From: Actinomycetota bacterium
Lineage (GTDB): Bacteria; Actinomycetota; Actinomycetes; Nanopelagicales; Nanopelagicaceae
NCBI GenBank assembly: GCA_009700365.1
Contig: WLME01000073.1
Coordinates: forward strand, 1-5,856
Direction: 5' to 3'
Length of the DNA stretch: 5,856 bases
This document shows, in pieces, positions 1-5,226 of this stretch; position 1 is the stretch's first letter; the number at the start of each line of letters is the position of its first letter. A program made the position numbers and the translations under genes. A model generated the notes under the pieces. That model made no database searches and was not told where the DNA came from. It saw nothing but the letters and a program-made list of their open reading frames with translations.

Positions 1-185
1 AACGCTTTAAGGTCTAAGGTTCCAGTTTTCTGCAATTCGCGAAGAAGCAGACCCGTAATGAGATATCCGGAAATCACATAGAAGATATCAACACCGATAT
101 ATCCACCACTGACTATTTTGGCGTGGTAGATAATTACAAGTACGGCAGCAAAGGCGCGCAGCGCCTGTATTTGTGGAATACGCAC
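1..185 (-). CDS. Acyltransferase 3 family membrane protein (OafA/YrhL-like), N-terminal part only
   Basis: This is the first 61 codons of a minus-strand gene that runs off the left edge of the window. The translation starts MRIPQIQALRAFAAVLV. R10 and H21 form the R-x10-H pair that marks the first membrane helix of acyltransferase-3 proteins. Residues 28-44 (GYIGVDIFYVISGYLIT) match the family's GxxGVDxFFVxSGYLIT signature at the start of the second helix. Family members are multi-helix inner-membrane enzymes, often about 350-650 residues, that move acetyl or other acyl groups onto cell-surface sugars, peptidoglycan or exported glycans; the substrate cannot be told from this fragment. The proposed GTG start at 185-183 shares its first G with the last base of the apt TAG stop, which suggests translational coupling and one transcript. 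A start further upstream inside apt is possible, but homology begins right after this GTG. Family assignment is firm; the exact start is less so. Confidence 0.85.
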   Translation of the reverse strand, partial: MRIPQIQALRAFAAVLVIIYHAKIVSGGYIGVDIFYVISGYLITGLLLRELQKTGTLDLKA

Positions 186-712
186 TACACAGTGACCAAA
201 GCGTGCAAAGGAACATTGGGCGCTGCTCGTTCAATGCGAGATCTTCCATCGAGCCCTGCAATCTCCATAAGAACGAGGATGCTCGAAATGGCACCACCTG
301 CATCTGCAATCAGAGATAGCGCCGCTTCGAGTGTTCCGCCTGTTGCTAGGACATCATCAATCAAAGTGACTTTAGTTCCGGGTGCAAATGCATCTCGATG
401 TATCTCAATCTCATCAATACCGTACTCCAACCCGTAAGTGCGCGCGAAGGTATCTGCGGGTAGCTTTCCTTTTTTTCGAATCGGAACAAATCCAATTTCT
501 CGCTTTACAGCCACGGCGCTGGCGAGAATAAATCCGCGAGCTTCTATCCCGATGGCAATCTCTGATTCCTTATCCAGCGAAGCAAGGTGTCCGATAACGG
601 TGTCGAGAGCCTGGCCATTGGAAAGCATGGGAGTGATATCTTGAAAGATGATGCCGGGCTTGGGATAGTCAGGTATAGCGCGAATCAGTGAGAGAGCTCC
701 AGCTATATCCAT
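185..712 (-). CDS. apt: Adenine phosphoribosyltransferase
   Basis: This cytoplasmic purine-salvage enzyme converts adenine and PRPP to AMP and pyrophosphate. Numbering from the ATG at 712 gives 175 residues, the normal length for bacterial Apt. Visible signatures in order are YPKPGIIFQDITPML (about residues 16-30), EARGF (57-61), the flexible-loop segment RKKGKLP (79-85), LEYG (95-98), and the PRPP-binding motif VTLIDDVLATGGT (about 115-127) with its acidic pair followed by ATGGT. No key residue is missing. An in-frame TTG at 724 would add four residues (MDIK), but the GGTGG that could serve as its ribosome site touches that TTG; a GGA seven bases before the ATG fits the shorter form better. 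The gene lies just downstream of tRNA-Leu on the same strand and its TAG stop overlaps the GTG of the acyltransferase gene. In many actinobacteria apt sits near relA; here that neighbour is not seen. Confidence 0.95.
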   Translation of the reverse strand: MDIAGALSLIRAIPDYPKPGIIFQDITPMLSNGQALDTVIGHLASLDKESEIAIGIEARGFILASAVAVKREIGFVPIRKKGKLPADTFARTYGLEYGIDEIEIHRDAFAPGTKVTLIDDVLATGGTLEAALSLIADAGGAISSILVLMEIAGLDGRSRIERAAPNVPLHALVTV

Positions 713-736
713 CTTGATATCCAACCACCGTAACTG

Positions 737-820
737 TGTCCGAACGGGGACTTGAACCCCGAATCCCTTGCGAGAACTAGCACCTCAAGCTAGCGCGTCT
801 GCCAATTCCGCCACCCGGAC
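737..820 (-). tRNA. tRNA-Leu, anticodon GAG
   Basis: The minus strand folds into a class II tRNA. The acceptor stem GTCCGGG pairs with TTCGGAC (two G-U pairs at its base), followed by discriminator A; CCA is not encoded. The D-arm region contains GGCAGACGC. The anticodon stem CTAGC/GCTAG holds loop TTGAGGT, giving anticodon GAG, which reads CUC and CUU leucine codons. The long variable arm forms TCTC/GGGA around a GCAA tetraloop, as expected for tRNA-Leu. The T-arm is CGGGG-TTCAAGT-CCCCG. All stems pair well, so the gene looks functional. Its 3' end lies 24 bases before the apt ATG on the same strand, so the two are probably co-transcribed and separated by tRNA 3' processing. Confidence 0.96.
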
Positions 821-839
821 GAGTAACTCGCTCGCTTTG

Positions 840-845
840 AGAATA
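840..845 (-). promoter_or_regulatory. Candidate -10 box for tRNA-Leu / apt
   Basis: The minus strand reads TATTCT, matching the actinobacterial TANNNT -10 pattern, 19 bases before the mature 5' end of the tRNA. That would place the transcription start about 12 bases upstream of the tRNA. No convincing -35 is seen at 17-18 bases; a TTGATA at 882-887 is too far away. If correct, this promoter would drive tRNA-Leu, apt and the acyltransferase gene together. Confidence 0.35.
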
Positions 846-946
846 ATCTTAAGCGCTCGAGCCGAAATAACTGCGTAAGGGTATCAACGAGGTCGTTGTC
901 ACGCAAAAGTGAGGCTAAGACCGAGACATTCCACTTGTATGGCGGG

Positions 947-952
947 CACAAT
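947..952 (+). promoter_or_regulatory. Candidate -10 box for a leaderless M20 peptidase transcript
   Basis: CACAAT (four of six matches to TATAAT, with the usually conserved first T changed to C) lies six bases before the ATG at 959. GAGACA at 923-928, 18 bases upstream, is a possible -35 with four of six matches. Such spacing would start transcription at or next to the A of the start codon. The alternative is ordinary initiation from the AGG at 953-955, which would be unusually close to the ATG. The rest of the 821-958 spacer shows no other recognisable element on this strand. Confidence 0.3.
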
Positions 953-958
953 AGGTAC

Positions 959-2254
959 ATGACTCTCGAAGAAGAAGTTGTCCGTATCTGCCAAGACCTC
1001 ATCCGAATCCCATCAGTAAATTTTGGAGAAGGAAGGGGCGATGAGAGAGCTGTAGCAGAGTATGTAGTGGCATCACTTGCCGAAGTTGGTATTGAATCGA
1101 AGATTTATGAGTCAGCTCCGAATCGTTGCAATGTGATAGCTCGCATTGAGGGGGCCGACAGCTCCAGACCTGGATTAGTAGTTCATGGACATATCGATGT
1201 TGTTCCAGCAAATGCGCAAGATTGGTCAGTTGATCCATTCGGCGCAGTGATAAAGGATGGAATGATTTGGGGACGTGGCGCAGTCGATATGAAAAATGTC
1301 GATGCAATGATCCTTGCAATTGTTCGTAAATGGGCCCGCATTGGATATAAACCACCTCGCACCATCGTTCTCGCATTCTTTGCCGACGAAGAAGCGGGCA
1401 TGACATTTGGTTCACGATGGATGGCTTCACAACACCCTGAAGTCTTTGAAGGTTGTACTGAGGCGATTTCTGAAGTGGGTGGGTTCTCCGTCACTGTAGG
1501 AGACGGTAAGCGACTCTATTTTGTCGAGGCTGCTCAAAAGGGAATCCATTGGATGAAGTTGACTGCAACAGGTCGTGCGGGACACGGTTCTATGATGAAT
1601 GATGAAAATGCTTTGACTGCGCTGACTGAGGCGGTTGCAAAGATCGGAAAATACGAATGGCCTCAGAGATACACCTCAACTGTGAAGAAACTCTTTAAGA
1701 AGATTGCTGATGCAACGGGCAAAAGATACGACGAGAACGATCTACGCCCTCTCTTAAGCGAGATAGGACCTACGGCTCGAATGATTGGAGCCACTTTGCA
1801 GAACACCGCGAATCCGACGATGCTTGAAGCTGGCTATAAGGCGAATGTAATTCCCGGCAGTGCGACAGCGGTTATTGATGGCCGATTCTTACCTGGGTAC
1901 GAGGATGAGCTGAATCAAACGATTCGATCAATCATCGGACCGGATATCAGCATCGAGACAATTTCGAGAGATATTGCTCTAGAGGTCGAGTTCGAAGGCG
2001 ATCTTGTTGATGCTATGTGTAACGCGATTCTTCAATTTGATCCCGATGGAATTCCTGTTCCATATCTCATGAGTGGTGGAACAGATAACAAGGCTCTCTC
2101 GGAACTTGGAATCATCGGTTACGGATTCAGCCCTCTCAAACTTCCAGAAGATTTGGACTTTATGGCTCTCTTTCATGGAGTTGATGAACGAGTACCGATC
2201 TCCGGACTGGAGTTTGGTGTAAAAGTTCTGGAGAACTTCTTAGAAAATTGCTAA
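959..2254 (+). CDS. M20-family metallopeptidase / dipeptidase-like hydrolase
   Basis: A 431-residue cytoplasmic zinc-dependent amidohydrolase of the M20/M25/M40 family (relatives include DapE, ArgE, CPG2 and many dipeptidases). The metal and catalytic set is complete: HGHID with H78 and D80, WGRGAVDMK with the bridging D110, ADEEAG with general base E144 and metal ligand E145, E172 in SEVGG, and H406 in the C-terminal FHGVDERVP motif. TGRAGHGSM (residues 204-212), with H209, belongs to the dimerisation (lid) domain inserted in the middle of the catalytic domain. The ATG at 959 is chosen because family similarity begins at once (MTLEEEVVRICQDLIRIPSV); the frame is open back to a TTG at 896, but those 21 residues look unrelated. 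It resembles the actinobacterial group that includes M. tuberculosis Rv2141c. The substrate is not determined by sequence; peptide or N-acyl amino acid hydrolysis is likely. The gene converges on the aldo/keto reductase. Confidence 0.92.
   Translation: MTLEEEVVRICQDLIRIPSVNFGEGRGDERAVAEYVVASLAEVGIESKIYESAPNRCNVIARIEGADSSRPGLVVHGHIDVVPANAQDWSVDPFGAVIKDGMIWGRGAVDMKNVDAMILAIVRKWARIGYKPPRTIVLAFFADEEAGMTFGSRWMASQHPEVFEGCTEAISEVGGFSVTVGDGKRLYFVEAAQKGIHWMKLTATGRAGHGSMMNDENALTALTEAVAKIGKYEWPQRYTSTVKKLFKKIADATGKRYDENDLRPLLSEIGPTARMIGATLQNTANPTMLEAGYKANVIPGSATAVIDGRFLPGYEDELNQTIRSIIGPDISIETISRDIALEVEFEGDLVDAMCNAILQFDPDGIPVPYLMSGGTDNKALSELGIIGYGFSPLKLPEDLDFMALFHGVDERVPISGLEFGVKVLENFLENC
2223..2238 (-). 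terminator. Small perfect inverted repeat, possible weak terminator of the aldo/keto reductase
   Basis: A 7-base perfect inverted repeat, AAGTTCT-GG-AGAACTT, lies inside the last codons of the M20 gene, 23 bases past the stop of the minus-strand reductase. On the minus strand the stem runs into a short T-run (CTTTTAC). The stem is AT-rich and the T-run short, so this is at best a weak intrinsic terminator. It is noted because the convergent genes leave only 7 bases between their stops and each terminator must lie inside the opposing gene. It may be chance. Confidence 0.25.
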
Positions 2255-2261
2255 CCGGGAA

Positions 2262-3209
2262 TTAGTACGCAGATACTTCATCGAGTGCATCTCGTACGAT
2301 TTGCGGCAAGGTCACTTCTTCACTCTTCAAAATTCCTCGCAATTGAGCCCCTGTACGGGCACCGACAATCGCGCTTGTAATTCCAGGAGTATCTCGAACC
2401 CAAGCAAGTGCAACCTCTAGGGGTGAGAAGCCAAGTCCTTGTGCTGCAATTGATACCGCTTCAACAATTCTCGAGCTGTCTCCATTGAGATATGGCTCAA
2501 CATGTTTTACAAAGTGTGGAGCGGCAGCTCGCGAATCACTTGGAATTCCATTGCGGTACTTACCAGTGAGAACGCCACGACCTAGCGGGGCCCAAGCCAA
2601 AATCCCGATCCCTGTCTCATCTGCGCAGGGGAGTATCTCGTCTTCGGCAGTTCTATTTAGTAATGAGTATTCGATTTGATGAGAAACAATTGGAGCCTTT
2701 GCTGAATTAGATTCTTGAATGGTAATGGCACGTGCACTTTGCCATCCTGAAAAGTTGGAGAGACCGACATAACGAGCTTTGCCTGATGAGTATGCATAAT
2801 CAAGTGCGGAAAGAGAATCTTCAAGGGGATTAAAAGGATCCCAGCAGTGAATCTGCCATATATCGACATAATCGGTTTCAAGCCTAGATAGGGATTTATC
2901 CAACTCAGCAATGAGCGCTTGCCGGGAGTTATTAATAGTCCGATTTCCGTCAGGAAAAGTTATCCCGGCCTTGGTGGCAATCGAGACGTCGCTTCTTTGG
3001 AAGAGGGTCCCTATGAGCCCGCCGATCACTCGTTCGCTGTCGCCATCTCCATAGGTGGATGCAGTGTCAAAGAAATTTCCACCCGCTTCTATGTAGGCGC
3101 GGCATTGATCGGCAGCTTCGTGTGTATCTGTGTCACGTCCCCAGGTCATAGTGCCAAGTCCTAAGCGTGAGAGCTCGAGTCCACTCTTGCCTGCTCGTCT
3201 CATCTCCAT
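2262..3209 (-). CDS. Aldo/keto reductase
   Basis: A 315-residue soluble NAD(P)H-dependent oxidoreductase of the aldo/keto reductase superfamily, which reduces aldehydes or ketones to alcohols in a (beta/alpha)8 barrel. The catalytic tetrad is intact: D48 and Y53 in FFDTASTYGDG, K80 in ATKAG, and H121 in WQIHCWDP. Cofactor-binding segments are visible at SNFSGWQ (151-157), SHQIEYSLLNR (176-186), WAPLGRGVLTGKY (206-218) and VGARTGAQL (282-290). Length and N-terminus (MEMRRAGKSGLELSRLGLGTMTWG, split here as MEMRRAGKSG then LELSRLGLGTMTWG) are typical of bacterial members. The ATG at 3209 is preferred: a GTG at 3218 would add three residues and an ATG at 3203 would remove two, and a TANNNT box sits seven bases before 3209. 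Substrate is unknown. It is divergent from the phosphatase operon and convergent with the M20 gene, so it is probably monocistronic. Confidence 0.93.
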   Translation of the reverse strand: MEMRRAGKSGLELSRLGLGTMTWGRDTDTHEAADQCRAYIEAGGNFFDTASTYGDGDSERVIGGLIGTLFQRSDVSIATKAGITFPDGNRTINNSRQALIAELDKSLSRLETDYVDIWQIHCWDPFNPLEDSLSALDYAYSSGKARYVGLSNFSGWQSARAITIQESNSAKAPIVSHQIEYSLLNRTAEDEILPCADETGIGILAWAPLGRGVLTGKYRNGIPSDSRAAAPHFVKHVEPYLNGDSSRIVEAVSIAAQGLGFSPLEVALAWVRDTPGITSAIVGARTGAQLRGILKSEEVTLPQIVRDALDEVSAY

Positions 3210-3216
3210 ATCGCGC

Positions 3217-3222
3217 ACACTA
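3217..3222 (-). promoter_or_regulatory. Candidate -10 box for a leaderless aldo/keto reductase transcript
   Basis: The minus strand reads TAGTGT, which fits TANNNT, with seven bases to the ATG at 3209. This places the predicted transcription start at or beside the start codon, and no Shine-Dalgarno-like sequence precedes this ATG. A TTGACC at 3234-3239 looks like a -35 but is only about 11 bases from this box, so it does not pair with it properly. Confidence 0.35.
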
Positions 3223-3263
3223 GCAAGGTCACGGTCAAAAGAACGCGAAGACTATATTCAGGT

Positions 3264-3269
3264 TAATCT
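3264..3269 (+). promoter_or_regulatory. Candidate -10 box for the phosphatase-DUF3090-SCO1664-mshC operon
   Basis: TAATCT fits TANNNT and ends seven bases before the GTG at 3277, the spacing expected for leaderless transcription. A second AT-rich box, TATATT at 3253-3258, lies just upstream and would give a short leader of about 10-12 bases instead. No clear -35 was found for either. The 67-base spacer 3210-3276 therefore seems to carry back-to-back promoters for the reductase and this operon. Confidence 0.35.
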
Positions 3270-3276
3270 TCGTGGC

Positions 3277-3966
3277 GTGGCAAAGATTGTTTTACTCCGA
3301 CATGCGCACTCTTCTGCAAATAGCGCAGGAATTCTTTCGGGACGTCTGCCGGGAGTCAGTCTTAGTCGTGATGGAAGAGCGCAAGCAGAGACACTTATTG
3401 CTCGCTTAGGAAAGAGTGCTTTTCATTCGATCCGAGTAAGCCCAATGCAAAGATGTGAAGAGACCATCAGGCCATGGATTCAATCGCAGAATTCAAAGAT
3501 TTTATCGAGCTACCATCTCGATGACGGAATTATCGAGGTCGATTACGGTACATGGAGTGGGCGCAAACTCTCGGCGCTCTCAAGAGATCCACTGTGGAAG
3601 ATTATTCAATCGACGCCAAGTAAGGTCCGCTTTCCAGGTGGAGAGAGAATCACTTCAATGCAGAAACGCGCTCTCTTATCAATTGATGAGGCTTACAAAG
3701 AGAAGAAGGATGGAACATTCCTCTTCGTGAGCCATGGAGATGTAATTAAGGCCGCAATCGCTGGAATGATTGGATTGAAGTTAGATGAGTTTCAAAGTTT
3801 GGTAATTGATCCTTGTTCCATCACGATTCTTGATTACGATGGCAAGAAGGCAAGACTGGTTACCTTCAATGACACGAGCTCAGATATCTCATCATCAATC
3901 GTGCAGAAGAAGCGAGCAAAAGTTCTACTCGGCGGAGGTTCAGGAACCAAGGGGCGTCGCCTGTGA
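3277..3966 (+). CDS. Histidine phosphatase family protein (MSMEG_4193 type)
   Basis: A 229-residue member of the histidine phosphatase (phosphoglycerate mutase-like) superfamily. The phospho-accepting H9 is in LLRHAHSSAN with R8 beside it; R59 is in SPMQRCEET, the acid-base E87 in EVDYGTWSG, and the second catalytic H153 in FVSHGDVIKAA. The segment ILSGRLPGVSLSRDGRAQA (19-37) and the glycine-rich basic tail VLLGGGSGTKGRR (216-228) match the actinobacterial MSMEG_4193 subfamily (TIGR03848). The usual RHG reads RHA here, a variant known in the superfamily. The GTG at 3277 is chosen because the family N-terminus (MAKIVLLRHA) starts exactly there; the open frame back to 3130 lies antisense to the reductase. 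Its stop overlaps the next GTG (GTGA), so it is translationally coupled to DUF3090. The M. tuberculosis relative Rv2135c is described as a phosphatase, as far as I recall; the physiological substrate is unknown. Confidence 0.92.
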   Translation: MAKIVLLRHAHSSANSAGILSGRLPGVSLSRDGRAQAETLIARLGKSAFHSIRVSPMQRCEETIRPWIQSQNSKILSSYHLDDGIIEVDYGTWSGRKLSALSRDPLWKIIQSTPSKVRFPGGERITSMQKRALLSIDEAYKEKKDGTFLFVSHGDVIKAAIAGMIGLKLDEFQSLVIDPCSITILDYDGKKARLVTFNDTSSDISSSIVQKKRAKVLLGGGSGTKGRRL

Positions 3967-4514
3967 CCGCCAGACTTATCCTCTTTGACATGCCCGATAG
4001 ATTTGTTGTCGGAACTGTAGGACAACCTGGCGAGCGTATTTTCTTCGTACAAACACGGCAGGGATCCCGTCTCATCTCAGTTTCGCTCGAAAAGAGCCAA
4101 GTCCAAGCACTTTCCGAGAGATTGATATACATGATTCGCGAAATCAAACAGAGTGATCCAACGATAATTATCAAGAGATTCGCAAAAGACGACTTGCCGC
4201 TGGATACCCCCATCGAAGAAGAGTTTCGTGTCGGAGTCATCGGTTTGGCATTCGAGTCACAATCACAGCGCATTCAAATTGATATGCAAGCTGTTTCAGA
4301 TAACCAGAATGAAGAACCCGAATTTATTGATGTCGATGATTTAGCCAATGACCAAGATATCGTGCGCGTGTTGATTACACCTGGAGAAGCAGAGGGGTTC
4401 TCCAAACGAGCCATGAGTGTTGTCAATGCCGGCCGCCAACCATGCCCCTTTTGCGGAGGCCCCATAGATACTCGCGGACATTTATGCCCTCGAGCCAATG
4501 GTTACCGACGATGA
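3963..4514 (+). CDS. DUF3090 family protein with C-terminal zinc-ribbon-like motif
   Basis: A 183-residue protein of the conserved actinobacterial DUF3090 family (TIGR03847; M. tuberculosis Rv2134c by synteny). No enzymatic function is known to me. The N-terminal part (about 1-110) contains alternating strands such as DRFVVGTVGQPGERIFFVQ (12-30) and RVGVIGLAFE (89-98). An acidic stretch follows (EEPEFIDVDDLANDQD, 117-132). The C-terminus carries CPFCGGPIDTRGHLCPRANGYRR in two parts, CPFCGGPIDTRGH (161-173) and LCPRANGYRR (174-183), with C161, C164, H173 and C175 as likely zinc ligands. There is no signal peptide or membrane helix. The GTG start overlaps the phosphatase stop by four bases and its TGA overlaps the next ATG by four bases, so it sits in the middle of a tightly coupled trio. 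This suggests its product is needed in proportion to the phosphatase and the kinase-fold protein, perhaps in one complex; that is inference. Confidence 0.93.
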   Translation: MTARLILFDMPDRFVVGTVGQPGERIFFVQTRQGSRLISVSLEKSQVQALSERLIYMIREIKQSDPTIIIKRFAKDDLPLDTPIEEEFRVGVIGLAFESQSQRIQIDMQAVSDNQNEEPEFIDVDDLANDQDIVRVLITPGEAEGFSKRAMSVVNAGRQPCPFCGGPIDTRGHLCPRANGYRR

Positions 4515-5212
4515 ATGAAATCATTGAGCATTTGGAAAATGGAACTCTTGAAGTTTCTGGACGCTTAGTCGATGCATCTAATGCCACTCTGTATGCATCT
4601 TGTTCCTATAAAGGAAATTCGATTCCGGTTATCTATAAACCTATTGCAGGCGAGAGGCCTCTGTGGGATTTTCCAGATGGCAATCTAGCTCAACGCGAAT
4701 ATGCGGCATTTCGCGTGAGCGAACTCGGAGAGTTTCATCTTGTACCGCCGACGGTTCTACGGGACGGTCCCTTTGGAGACGGAATGGTTCAACAATGGAT
4801 CGATATTGATGACGCCATCGATTTGGCACAATTCTATCGAACGGATGATTCGAGACTTCGATCAATGGCTCTATTCGATGCCGTTATCAACAATACAGAT
4901 AGAAAAATTGGCCATCTGCTCCCGCATAAGGATGGCAGGCTCATGGGATGCGATCATGGAGTTACTTTCCATGAGGATGACAAGTTGCGAACCGTACTTT
5001 GGCAATGGGCAGGCAAAACTTTTTCCGAAAACGAAGTACTTACTCTGCGGAAGCTACAAAATCGGGTCAAAGAAAATCAAGAATCCCTTATTTCATTGAT
5101 AACAATAAATGAATTCGATGCTTTAGTGGATCGAATTGAAAGATTAATTTCTGAATCTCAATTCCCGGTTCCAAGTGACGAGTGGCCAGCCGTGCCCTGG
5201 CCTCCATTTTGA
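4511..5212 (+). CDS. SCO1664 family protein, kinase-fold (PI3/4-kinase or HipA-like)
   Basis: A 233-residue protein of the actinobacterial SCO1664 family (TIGR03843). Several features resemble the phosphatidylinositol 3/4-kinase and HipA-like fold: K43 in VIYKPIAGERPLWDFPDG as a likely ATP lysine, E63 in QREYAAF, FDAVINNTDRKIGHLL (122-137) with D130 like a catalytic loop, and MGCDHGVTFH (145-154) with D148 like a metal-binding DxG segment. The C-terminus ends EWPAVPWPPF, the family's characteristic tail. Kinase activity is inferred from motifs only; the substrate is unknown. The ATG at 4511 is chosen because it overlaps the DUF3090 stop (ATGA) and the family N-terminus begins there; an upstream ATG at 4442 would read through the zinc-ribbon region in another frame. 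The upstream neighbours are DUF3090 and a histidine phosphatase, and mshC follows after 14 bases. Confidence 0.9.
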   Translation: MNEIIEHLENGTLEVSGRLVDASNATLYASCSYKGNSIPVIYKPIAGERPLWDFPDGNLAQREYAAFRVSELGEFHLVPPTVLRDGPFGDGMVQQWIDIDDAIDLAQFYRTDDSRLRSMALFDAVINNTDRKIGHLLPHKDGRLMGCDHGVTFHEDDKLRTVLWQWAGKTFSENEVLTLRKLQNRVKENQESLISLITINEFDALVDRIERLISESQFPVPSDEWPAVPWPPF

Positions 5213-5215
5213 GTT

Positions 5216-5219
5216 AGGG
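5216..5219 (+). promoter_or_regulatory. Ribosome binding site of mshC
   Basis: AGGG lies seven bases before the ATG at 5227, in the 14-base gap after the SCO1664-family stop. It is the clearest Shine-Dalgarno-like site in the window. It supports 5227 as the mshC start and fits an internal operon gene that, unlike the first gene, needs its own ribosome site. Confidence 0.6.
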
Positions 5220-5226
5220 TCTTCAT

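Noticed and set aside
123..644. Plus-strand open frames over the apt region
   Set aside because: They are mirror frames of the well-supported minus-strand apt and acyltransferase genes and show no recognisable motif.
737..820. tRNA-Leu as an attachment site for an integrated element
   Set aside because: No integrase, no repeated tRNA 3' end and no foreign-looking genes are seen in the window; both sides carry ordinary chromosomal genes.
896..958. In-frame N-terminal extension of the M20 peptidase from a TTG at 896
   Set aside because: The extra 21 residues do not resemble the family N-terminus, which starts at the ATG at 959 just after a possible -10 box.
3224..3239. Direct repeat GGTCA-c-GGTCA in the divergent spacer as a possible regulator site
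   Set aside because: Only two short copies exist, partly explained by a TTGACC on the other strand; there is too little to claim an operator.
3130..3276. In-frame N-terminal extension of the histidine phosphatase
   Set aside because: It is antisense to the well-supported start of the aldo/keto reductase, and family similarity begins at the GTG at 3277.
4442..4510. Earlier ATG for the SCO1664-family protein
   Set aside because: It reads out of frame through the conserved DUF3090 zinc-ribbon region; the ATGA overlap at 4511 and the family N-terminus support the shorter form.
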